From contig DBFWLO010000021.1 in assembly GCA_048465415.1 (NCBI GenBank), positions 1 through 64,000 on the forward strand: DNA of 64,000 nucleotides, written 5' to 3'. The translations under genes and the position numbers were made by a program. This DNA comes from Scatosoma sp048465415. Its GTDB lineage: Bacteria; Bacillota; Clostridia; Christensenellales; Borkfalkiaceae. The notes beneath the pieces were generated by a model. That model saw nothing but the letters and a program-made list of their open reading frames with translations. It made no database searches and had not been told where the DNA came from. Shown here piece by piece: positions 18,615 through 26,229 of the stretch; position 1 is the stretch's first letter; every line of letters begins with the position of its first letter.

Positions 18615-19106
18615 TCAGATCGTTTCGCGAACCGGCAAAACCGGATCGGACAAACGATATTTTTCCACCTTCACGCCCGCTTCCTCGAAAAGTTTAAGGG
18701 AAAAGTCGTCGGGATAGCCGTTTTTATACACCACGCGCGCAATACCCGCATTGATGATCATTTTCGCGCAGATGACGCACGGCTGATGCGTGCAGTACAG
18801 AGTGGCGCCGTTGACGTTGATGCCGTATTTCGCGGCCTGGATAATCGCGTTTTGCTCGGCGTGGACGGCGAAACAAAGCTCTTGCTTGGTGCCGCTCGGT
18901 ATATTCAGCTTTCGCCTCAGACACTCGCCCTTTTCCTCGCAGCTTTTGACTCCCGCCGGCGCGCCGTTGTAGCCTGTCGTCATCACGCGCTTGTCTTTGA
19001 CGATGATCGCGCCGACGTGACGGTTTTCCTGAAAACAGCTCGACCACCCGGCCACGGTCTCCGTCAGCTCCATGAACCGCTTGTCCCATTTGTCCGCTTT
19101 TTCCAT
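18615..19106 (-). CDS. Deoxycytidylate (dCMP) deaminase
   Basis: 163 aa. Converts dCMP to dUMP for thymidylate synthesis. Zinc site HAEQNAI (His plus catalytic Glu) and PCVICAK (two Cys); the insert SCEEKGECLRRKL is the second metal-binding loop of the ComEB type. The start at 19106 was chosen for the AAGGAG 9 nt upstream, which removes 14 residues of the longer frame. Confidence 0.94.
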   Translation of the reverse strand: MEKADKWDKRFMELTETVAGWSSCFQENRHVGAIIVKDKRVMTTGYNGAPAGVKSCEEKGECLRRKLNIPSGTKQELCFAVHAEQNAIIQAAKYGINVNGATLYCTHQPCVICAKMIINAGIARVVYKNGYPDDFSLKLFEEAGVKVEKYRLSDPVLPVRETI

Positions 19107-19258
19107 AAAACGGTTTCTCCTTCGGTAATTTGCTATATTGTAGCACATTTTTTTTCGGAATGCAACGCTTTGCCATCAAAAAACTCCCAGACAAAGCAAA
19201 GAAGCATAAAATTTTCCGAAAAAAGAAAATTTTTCATGTGATATTTTGTTTTTCCTGT

Positions 19259-19286
19259 TTGAGGTCGGCTTCGATGTGTTTATAAT
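19259..19286 (+). promoter_or_regulatory. groESL promoter
   Basis: TTGAGG (19259-19264), 16-bp spacer, TATAAT (19281-19286), about 80 nt before groES. The CIRCE element (TTAGCACTC-N9-GAGTGCTAA) is absent. A weak hairpin GTACGGTA...TATCGTAC lies in the leader. Confidence 0.7.
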
Positions 19287-19367
19287 AAGTACGGTAAAAA
19301 ATTACAGTCCTTCTATCGTACAAAACGAGCGGAAGGATAAAAAAATATTTTCGGAGGCTTAATTGTT

Positions 19368-19655
19368 ATGAATATCAAACCGTTATTCGACAAAGTTGTC
19401 GTGGAAAGCGTGACCGTCGAAGAAAAGACCAAAAGCGGCTTCTTTCTTCCCTCGTCCGCCCAGGAAAAACCCCAGACCTGTATGGTAGTGGCCGTAGGTC
19501 CCGGCGGCATCATCGACGGCAAAGAGATCGAGATGCAGGTAAAGGTCGGCGACAAGGTGCTCTGCTCCAAGTACGCGGGTTCGGATTTCAAGGTGGACGG
19601 CAAAGAGTTCACCATCATCAAACAGAGCGATATTCTCGCTGTTGTCGAAGACTGA
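19368..19655 (+). CDS. groES: Co-chaperonin GroES
   Basis: 95 aa, full length. Caps GroEL during folding. Beginning IKPLFDKVVVESVTVEEKT, mobile loop TKSGFFLPSSAQEKPQ, and GPGGIIDGKEIEMQVKVGD are standard. RBS GGAGG before ATG; groEL follows after 38 bp. Confidence 0.98.
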   Translation: MNIKPLFDKVVVESVTVEEKTKSGFFLPSSAQEKPQTCMVVAVGPGGIIDGKEIEMQVKVGDKVLCSKYAGSDFKVDGKEFTIIKQSDILAVVED

Positions 19656-19693
19656 ATTTGATTAAATAAAGATCATTAAGGAGATTCAAGAAC

Positions 19694-21322
19694 ATGGCTA
19701 AGCAGATTAAATACGGAGACGAAGCAAGAAAAGCGCTCGAAACGGGCGTAAACGTTTTGGCCGATACGGTCAAGATCACCCTCGGTCCCAAAGGCAGAAA
19801 CGTCGTACTCGACAAGAAATTCGGCGCTCCCCTCATCACCAACGACGGCGTGACGATCGCCAAAGAGATCGAACTGAGCGATCCGTTTGAAAATATGGGC
19901 GCGCAGCTCGTCAAAGAAGTTTCCACCAAAACGAACGACGTAGCGGGCGACGGCACCACGACTGCGGTGCTCCTCGCGCAGGCGATCGTCCGGGAAGGCC
20001 TTAAAAACCTCGCCGCCGGCGCCAATCCCATCATTCTCAAAAAGGGAATCGAGAAAGCGGTGGACGTCACCGTAAACCAGGTGAAAGAACTTTCCAAAAC
20101 CGTGGAAAACCAGAAAGAAATCGAGCAGGTTGCTTCCATTTCCGCCGGAGATAAAGAAGTCGGCGCCCTCATCGCTAACGCGATGGAAATCGTCGGCAAA
20201 GACGGCGTCATCACCGTCGAGGAAGGCAAATCCATGCACACCGAGCTCAATACCGTCGAAGGCATGCAGTTCGACCGCGGCTACGCTTCCGCCTACATGG
20301 TGACGAATACGGACAAAATGGAAGCCGTGCTGGACAACCCCTACATTCTGATCACGGATAAGAAGATCTCCAATCTTCAAGAGATCCTGCCCGTTATCGA
20401 GCCCCTCGCGCAGCAGGGCGCAAGACTTCTGATCATCGCCGAGGACGTGGAAGGCGACGCGCTGGCCGCCCTTATCGTCAACAAACTCAAAGGCGTATTC
20501 AATTCCGTAGCGGTAAAAGCGCCCGGGTTCGGCGACAGAAGAAAGGAAATGCTGCAAGATATCGCCGTTCTGACCGGCGGCCAGGTCGTCTCCTCCGACC
20601 TCGGCATCGAATTCAAAGACGTTACGACGGATATGCTCGGCAGAGCCGCCACCGTCAAGGTCGATAAAGAGAACACCACCATCATCAACGGCGCGGGCAA
20701 TTCGGAAGACATCAAAGCGAGAGTCGCTTCGATCAAGGCGCAGATCGCGGAAACGAAGTCCGATTACGACAGAGAAAAGTTGCAGGAACGGCTCGCGAAG
20801 CTGGCGGGCGGCGTAGCCGTCATCAGCGTCGGCGCGGCGACGGAAGTCGAAATGAAGGAAAAGAAACTCCGTATCGACGACGCGCTCGCGGCTACCAGAG
20901 CGGCCGTGGAAGAAGGTTACGTTCCCGGCGGCGGCTCCGCCCTCCTCTCCGCGATCCCCGCGGTGAAGAAACTCGTCGCGACGCTGGACGGCGACGAAAA
21001 GACCGGCGCGGCGATCATTCTCAAAGCGCTTGAAGAGCCGATCAGACAGATCGCCAAGAACGCGGGCGTGGACGGTTCCGTGATCGTAGACAAAGTCCTC
21101 GCTTCCAGAAAAGCCAATTACGGTTATGACGCGCTCAACAACAAGTACTGCGATATGGTCGAAAGCGGCATCATCGATCCGACCAAAGTCACCCGTTCCG
21201 TACTTCAAAATTCCGCGTCCGTCGCGGCGACTCTGCTCACCACGGAAAGCATCGTCACGGATATCCCCACCCCTCCCGCGCCTATGGCGCCCGCCGGCGG
21301 AGATATGGGCGGAATGTATTAA
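19694..21322 (+). CDS. groEL: Chaperonin GroEL
   Basis: 542 aa. Double-ring ATPase for protein folding. ATP-binding DGTTTAVLLAQAI region, hinge and apical segments as in the family, C-terminal GGM-type tail (GGDMGGMY). Length and order are normal. Confidence 0.99.
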   Translation: MAKQIKYGDEARKALETGVNVLADTVKITLGPKGRNVVLDKKFGAPLITNDGVTIAKEIELSDPFENMGAQLVKEVSTKTNDVAGDGTTTAVLLAQAIVREGLKNLAAGANPIILKKGIEKAVDVTVNQVKELSKTVENQKEIEQVASISAGDKEVGALIANAMEIVGKDGVITVEEGKSMHTELNTVEGMQFDRGYASAYMVTNTDKMEAVLDNPYILITDKKISNLQEILPVIEPLAQQGARLLIIAEDVEGDALAALIVNKLKGVFNSVAVKAPGFGDRRKEMLQDIAVLTGGQVVSSDLGIEFKDVTTDMLGRAATVKVDKENTTIINGAGNSEDIKARVASIKAQIAETKSDYDREKLQERLAKLAGGVAVISVGAATEVEMKEKKLRIDDALAATRAAVEEGYVPGGGSALLSAIPAVKKLVATLDGDEKTGAAIILKALEEPIRQIAKNAGVDGSVIVDKVLASRKANYGYDALNNKYCDMVESGIIDPTKVTRSVLQNSASVAATLLTTESIVTDIPTPPAPMAPAGGDMGGMY

Positions 21323-21348
21323 TCCCTATAAATTTTCTCATCGAAAAA

Positions 21349-21380
21349 GGACGGTTCCTTCGGGAACCGCCCTTTTATTT
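21349..21380 (+). terminator. groESL terminator
   Basis: Stem around CGGTTCC with a TTCG tetraloop and GGAACCG, followed by CCCTTTTATTT. A classic UUCG-capped hairpin 26 bp after the groEL stop. Confidence 0.88.
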
Positions 21381-21388
21381 GATATTTT

Positions 21389-21997
21389 TTATTCCCGATC
21401 TTCGCTTACAAGCTCGCGCGCGAGCAGGGCGATGAGAATACTGCCGTCCCCGTCCTTTTGCATAGGGCGTATCGCGTCCTCGTCCTCCTTCGTTCCCCGT
21501 CCCCGCACGCAGGCGAGCGCGGCGGCAAAAAAGGAATCGTACGAGCCGAATCTTTTCGCGCACCATTTATCCGAGGCGACCGCCGAACGAAAAGCGGTCA
21601 GCGCTTTTTCCGCCCCTTCCGCGTCCCGCAGCCGCAGCCGCGCGATCAAAAGCAGGTACGCGCAGTCGGTACGGTAGACTTTCGTCACCTTACTGCGGTA
21701 CGTCCGCATCGCTTCGATCGCGGCGAAAAACTTTTCGTAATCCTTTGCGGCAAGGTAGGTATAGGCGAGATAATATTCCATGCTCACCTTATTGGCGCCG
21801 AAGGAACGGCTTCTCATACCGCGGAATTTTTCTTCCGCGGCGGCGTAATTTCCAGCCGCTATCTCCGCTTTGGCGCTGCGGATCGAAGATCGCGTATATC
21901 TCATGCCGAGTGCGAATAGGAGCAAAAACAGAATAATCACGGCTAAGATCACCGTGAGAGAAAGCTGCCATGACGAGATCAATAAATAATAACGCAA
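21389..21997 (-). CDS. TPR-like membrane-anchored protein of unknown function
   Basis: 202 aa with a TTG start at 21997; AAGGAGAAGGA lies 5-7 nt upstream, which makes the 92-residue longer frame unlikely. One N-terminal helix (LSLTVILAVIILFLLLFALG) is followed by a helical cytoplasmic domain with TPR-like pairs (EIAAGNYAAAEEKFRGM; YYLAYTYLAAKDYEKFFAAIEAM). It starts 24 bp after the methionine gamma-lyase-like gene and is probably in the same operon. Function unknown; TPR-like units suggest protein binding. Confidence 0.7.
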   Translation of the reverse strand: MRYYLLISSWQLSLTVILAVIILFLLLFALGMRYTRSSIRSAKAEIAAGNYAAAEEKFRGMRSRSFGANKVSMEYYLAYTYLAAKDYEKFFAAIEAMRTYRSKVTKVYRTDCAYLLLIARLRLRDAEGAEKALTAFRSAVASDKWCAKRFGSYDSFFAAALACVRGRGTKEDEDAIRPMQKDGDGSILIALLARELVSEDRE

Positions 21998-22020
21998 AAT
22001 CCTTCTCCTTTGCCGCGTCT

Positions 22021-23253
22021 TTACGCGGGCAATAATTTTTCGAGCATTCTTTTCAGCGCGTATTTGCAATGCTCGTAAGTAAGCCCGCCCTGGAAATAGG
22101 CGGTGTAAGGCTCTTGAACGGGCGCGTCGGCGGAGAGTTCGACGGACGAGCCTTCGACGAAACACCCCGCGGCCATGATCACTTTGCTGTCGTAGCCCGG
22201 CATGTCCCAAGGTTCGAGCGTCACATAGCTGTCCACGGGCGACGCTTCCTGCACCGATTGAATGAAGTCGCAAAGCTGTTTCGCGGTATCGAAACGAATC
22301 GCGCGCGTGATGTCTGCGGGCGTTTTATCGAGCTTGGGAAAATTCTCATATCCCAACGTCTCCATACATTTCCCGATGAGAAGGCTGCCCTTGATCGCCT
22401 GATTGACGGTGTGCGGAGCCATGAACAGCCCCTGATAGAAAAGCCGGTATCCGTAGGCGTAGGAGCCTACCTCGTTGCCGATCGACGGCGCGGTCAGACG
22501 GCGGCCGATCTGTTCGATATAGCCTTTTTTGCCGACGATATACCCGCCCGTCGGCGCGAGTCCGCCTCCGGGGTTTTTGATCAGAGAACCCACGGCGATA
22601 TCCGCACCGACGTCGCAGGGCTCTTTTTCTTCCACGAACTCCCCGTAACAATTATCCGTAAAAATACAGCCCGTGAACCCGAGTTTCCGCACGTAAGCGC
22701 AGACCTCGCCGATTTCGTCGGCCGTGAACGCGTCGCGCAGTTCATACCCCCTCGAACGCTGAATATAGACCATTTTCAGCCGCGCGCCCAACCGGGCGAC
22801 GTCCTCTTCGATTTTTCCGAAATCGAATTTGCCTTCCTTCGTGAGTTCGGTCTTTTCAAACGCCACCCCGAAATCCTTCAAAGAGCCGTTCCCTTCCCCG
22901 AAAATGACGCCGCGGATCGTATCGTACGGCATGCCCGAAACGGCAAGCAGAACGTCGCCCGGCCTAAGGATCCCGAACAGCGCCACGGTGAGCGCGTGCG
23001 TGCCCGAAAGCATCGCCGGAGAAACGATCCCTCCTTCCGCGCCGAGCGAAGAAGCGAACACGTCCCCTAAAACAAACCGCCCCTCGTCGCCGTATCCGTA
23101 TCCCGTCGAGGGATTGAAATGCCGAAGCGCCACGCGGTGTGTTTGGAACGCTTTCAATACTTTTTCCTGGTTGTACTCGCTGATCTTATCCGCGGCGCGG
23201 AACCTCTCTTTGAGCTCCTCTTCGCTTTTCGCTATCAATTCTTCTGCCGTCAT
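22021..23253 (-). CDS. Methionine gamma-lyase family protein (YnbB-like)
   Basis: 410 aa, PLP-dependent fold type I. Motifs SGTHALTVALFGILRPGD, LIKNPGGGLAPTGGYIVGKK (the lysine in SLIKNPGG is the likely PLP Schiff base). This is the 'aluminium resistance/methionine gamma-lyase' family seen next to miaA in many Bacillota. ATG at 23253 was preferred to the TTG at 23271 because GAGG lies 12 nt before it; the choice is not certain. True substrate not established. Confidence 0.88.
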   Translation of the reverse strand: MTAEELIAKSEEELKERFRAADKISEYNQEKVLKAFQTHRVALRHFNPSTGYGYGDEGRFVLGDVFASSLGAEGGIVSPAMLSGTHALTVALFGILRPGDVLLAVSGMPYDTIRGVIFGEGNGSLKDFGVAFEKTELTKEGKFDFGKIEEDVARLGARLKMVYIQRSRGYELRDAFTADEIGEVCAYVRKLGFTGCIFTDNCYGEFVEEKEPCDVGADIAVGSLIKNPGGGLAPTGGYIVGKKGYIEQIGRRLTAPSIGNEVGSYAYGYRLFYQGLFMAPHTVNQAIKGSLLIGKCMETLGYENFPKLDKTPADITRAIRFDTAKQLCDFIQSVQEASPVDSYVTLEPWDMPGYDSKVIMAAGCFVEGSSVELSADAPVQEPYTAYFQGGLTYEHCKYALKRMLEKLLPA

Positions 23254-23293
23254 ATTCGTATAATACCTCAAAAATTTTTTCCATCGACAATAT

Positions 23294-23324
23294 TATGTCA
23301 GGCATAATATATATGTCTGACATA
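23294..23324. repeat. AT-rich palindromic repeat
   Basis: TATGTCAGG, then CATAATATATATG, then TCTGACATA. It occupies the gap between miaA and the YnbB-like gene, a place where hfq lies in related genomes. Part of the small family described in the findings. Confidence 0.55.
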
Positions 23325-23334
23325 GTTCAAATAT

Positions 23335-24231
23335 TTATAAGAGTTTTAATACTTCTTCCGCGGAAGCCTTCTCGGGCGGCAGAAAGGTATGATTTTCCAT
23401 GCGCTTGAAAAACGTAATCTGCCTTTTGGCATAGTTGCGGGTATTTTTTTTGACGAGTTCTTTGATTTCTTCCGTCGGCGCGCCCGTTTCCAGGCCTTTT
23501 GCGACCTCTTTGTATCCGATGCCCTGCATGGACTGCGAGTTTAGAGACAGGCCGCTTTTCAACAGGCCCTTAACCTCGTCGATAAGGCCGCTTTCAAACA
23601 TTTTTTCGACGCGCAGATCGATGCGCTCGTACAGACGTTCGCGCGGGAAATCGACGGAAACGCTCGCGAAAGGGAATCTCGGAAGGGGCCGGTCGTTCTG
23701 CTCGGATTTTTTCTTGCCCGTGACGTCGAAAATTTCCAAAGCGCGGATCACCCGTTTCGTATCGTTGGGGTGCAGGATTCCGGCGCTTTCGGGATCTTTT
23801 TCTTCGAGGAGCCGGTGCAGATATTCTGTCCCCCGCTCTTTGAGGATCTCTCCGTATTTTTCGCGCACGGCTGCGTCCGCGCCCGCGTTTCCGAATTGGC
23901 TCTTATACAAAAGCGCGCGGATATAAAATCCCGTGCCGCCGCAGACGACGGGCGTTTTTCCTTCGCGAAGCAGTTTTTCGACGATCGGCAGCGCGAGGGA
24001 CTCGTAATCGCTGACGGAAAAGTTATCGGCAGGCGGCACGACGTCGATGAGGTGATGAACGACGCCCTCCCGTTCTTTCCGAGTCGGTTTCGCCGTGCCG
24101 ATATTCATTTTTTGATAGATCAGCATGGAATCGGCGGAGATCACTTCGCTTTCCAGCGCCTTCGCGCACCCGACGGCCAGCGCCGTCTTGCCCGAAGCCG
24201 TGGGCCCGCAGACGATCAGTACTTTGGGCAT
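23335..24231 (-). CDS. miaA: tRNA dimethylallyltransferase
   Basis: 298 aa. Adds the isopentenyl group to A37 of tRNAs that read UNN codons. Walker-type P loop GPTASGKTAL, DSMLIYQKMNIGTAKP, CGGTGFYIRAL, and the swinging domain with GYKEVAKGLE are all present. ATG overlaps the mutL stop by one base. Acts with miaB, which is in the same cluster. Confidence 0.97.
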   Translation of the reverse strand: MPKVLIVCGPTASGKTALAVGCAKALESEVISADSMLIYQKMNIGTAKPTRKEREGVVHHLIDVVPPADNFSVSDYESLALPIVEKLLREGKTPVVCGGTGFYIRALLYKSQFGNAGADAAVREKYGEILKERGTEYLHRLLEEKDPESAGILHPNDTKRVIRALEIFDVTGKKKSEQNDRPLPRFPFASVSVDFPRERLYERIDLRVEKMFESGLIDEVKGLLKSGLSLNSQSMQGIGYKEVAKGLETGAPTEEIKELVKKNTRNYAKRQITFFKRMENHTFLPPEKASAEEVLKLL

Positions 24232-26225
24232 CAGACGATCCTCTTGAACATTTTTTCAAGCTCCGTTTTCGTCATTTTGACGACGACGGGCCGACCGTGC
24301 GGGCATTTCAGCCCCATATCCCCGTCCATAAGCTCGAATAATTTATCCACTTCCTCTTTCGTCAGATCCATACCGCCCTTGACAGCCGCCTTGCACGCCG
24401 CCGTCGCGAGCTTGTCTTTGAGGATATCTTCGAGCTTAATCGAACGATACCCGCTGACGTCGGCAAGGATATCGCCGAAAAACATGCCCAGATCGATGGT
24501 TTGTAAATCGAGCGGCACGGCGGAGACCTTAAAAGAATGATCGCCGAATTCCTCTATTTCAAAGCCCATTGCGCGGATATTTTCGATATTTTCGAGAATA
24601 AAGGCGCTCTCGAAGGCGTTCAGATCGAGCATATACGGAAGCAGCATGGGCTGCTGCAACACTTTCCGGTTTTTCATCTGTTCTTTGAGCCGGTTGAAAA
24701 TGAGCCTTTCGTGCGCCGCGTGCTGGTCGATGATATATACCTCGTTTGCGCGTTCGTAAAGGAGATAGGTATTGAAGAGTTTTCCCGCATAGACGCAGGA
24801 AGCCGCGTCGATACGGTTTTGCTTCGCCTTCGTTTCCATCTCTTCCAAAAGACGCTTATTTTCCGCAAAAACGTCTTTTTCCGGCTCCCGGTTCCGCGCG
24901 GAAATCGTCTTCGACGCGTCCACTTCGAGGACGTTTTCCTCAAAATGCAGATCGGCGTACTTTTCCTGCGGTTCCCCGGCGCTCTCGCCTTTCTTCGCCG
25001 CAGGCCGCCCTCTTTCGCTTTCCGGACTCTCTTCCGTCTCGAAGGGCAGCTTCAATCCCCCCGCTTTGGGTGCCGCCTGCCCGGAAGTAAATTTAGGCGC
25101 GGCTTTTTCCAGTTCCTTTTTCGCGTCTTCGTAAGTGAAGGCGGTAAATCCTTTGGCCCGGTCGTTCCTGATCGGTTCGCCCGACCGTTCTTCCCCCCCG
25201 TTTTTCGCGCCTTTCTCCGTCACGAGATATTCGAGGGCTTTGGAGTTCCCGTCGAGGACGGAGGAAATCACCGAATAGACACAGCCGTAGATAATCTGAT
25301 TGTCCGCGAACCGCACGTCCGCTTTGTTAGGGTGGACGTTCACGTCGACGATCTCCGTCGGTACGTCGATATATAGCGCGTAGAAGGGGTACTGCCGTTT
25401 CATCAGATAGCTCGCGTACGCGTTGGATACCGCGGCCGAGATCGTGGAATTGACGATATAGCGGCCGTTGAGAAAGACGCTTTGATAGGTCTTGTTCGGC
25501 TTGGAAAAATTCTGATTGCCGATATAGCCGCGGATACGGATCCCGTGCTTTTCCGCGTCGATCCGATAACAGTCCTTCAAAATCGCCGCGCCGTACACGT
25601 CGACGAGCGCCTCCTCCTCGCCGCCGCCGAACGATTGCAGCACGCGTCTGCCGTTGACGTAATAGCGGAAAGAGATATGGGGCCGATTGAGAATAAAACG
25701 GGAGACGAAGTTGGTGATGTCCGCTTCCTCCGCTTTGTCCGATTTCAAAAATCCGAGCCGCACCGGGGTGTTGAAAAAAAGCATTTCCACTTTGACGTCC
25801 GTACCGTCCTCCCCGGCCGCCTCGCGGATCTCCCCGAGCCGGCCGCCGTCCGAAGTCAGTTGATAACAATTTTCGCCGGCTACTTTGGACGCGATCGTCA
25901 TTTTGGAGACGGCGGCGATGGACGCGACGGCTTCGCCGCGGAATCCGAGCGTTAAAATCCGTTCCAAATCGTCCGCTTTGGCGATCTTGCTGGTCGCGTG
26001 CGGCAGAAACGCCGCCTGTAAATCCTCGCGCAGAATCCCCCCGCCGTTGTCCACGACGCGAACGAGCTGTTTCCCGCCCCCTTCGACGTAGATTTCGATC
26101 TCCGTCGCCCCCGCGTCGATGGCGTTTTCGACGAGTTCCTTGACCACCGAATAGGGCCGGTCCACGACCTCGCCGGCCGCGATCCGGTTATATACCTGCG
26201 CGGGTAAAATATTGATCTTAGCCAT
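24231..26225 (-). CDS. mutL: DNA mismatch repair protein MutL
   Basis: 664 aa. GHKL ATPase N-terminus (ENAIDAGATEIEIYVEGGGK, DNGGGI, GFRGEAVASIAAV) then a Pro/Glu-rich linker (about 345-450). The C-terminal endonuclease domain has DQHAAHERLIFN, ACKAAVKGG and CPHGRP. In the usual DQHA(X)2E(X)4E motif the last Glu is Asn here; the first Glu and the other metal-site motifs are kept, so nicking activity is probably retained. It starts 4 bp after mutS. Confidence 0.97.
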   Translation of the reverse strand: MAKINILPAQVYNRIAAGEVVDRPYSVVKELVENAIDAGATEIEIYVEGGGKQLVRVVDNGGGILREDLQAAFLPHATSKIAKADDLERILTLGFRGEAVASIAAVSKMTIASKVAGENCYQLTSDGGRLGEIREAAGEDGTDVKVEMLFFNTPVRLGFLKSDKAEEADITNFVSRFILNRPHISFRYYVNGRRVLQSFGGGEEEALVDVYGAAILKDCYRIDAEKHGIRIRGYIGNQNFSKPNKTYQSVFLNGRYIVNSTISAAVSNAYASYLMKRQYPFYALYIDVPTEIVDVNVHPNKADVRFADNQIIYGCVYSVISSVLDGNSKALEYLVTEKGAKNGGEERSGEPIRNDRAKGFTAFTYEDAKKELEKAAPKFTSGQAAPKAGGLKLPFETEESPESERGRPAAKKGESAGEPQEKYADLHFEENVLEVDASKTISARNREPEKDVFAENKRLLEEMETKAKQNRIDAASCVYAGKLFNTYLLYERANEVYIIDQHAAHERLIFNRLKEQMKNRKVLQQPMLLPYMLDLNAFESAFILENIENIRAMGFEIEEFGDHSFKVSAVPLDLQTIDLGMFFGDILADVSGYRSIKLEDILKDKLATAACKAAVKGGMDLTKEEVDKLFELMDGDMGLKCPHGRPVVVKMTKTELEKMFKRIV

Positions 26226-26229
26226 AAAT

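Noticed and set aside
23291..23330. CRISPR-like or tandem repeats in AT-rich gaps
   Set aside because: Copies are single or in pairs, imperfect and far apart, with no spacers of regular size.
23334..23335. Missing hfq as a very short or overlapping ORF near miaA
   Set aside because: All frames of the 81-bp gap were checked by eye; none holds an Sm-fold sequence.
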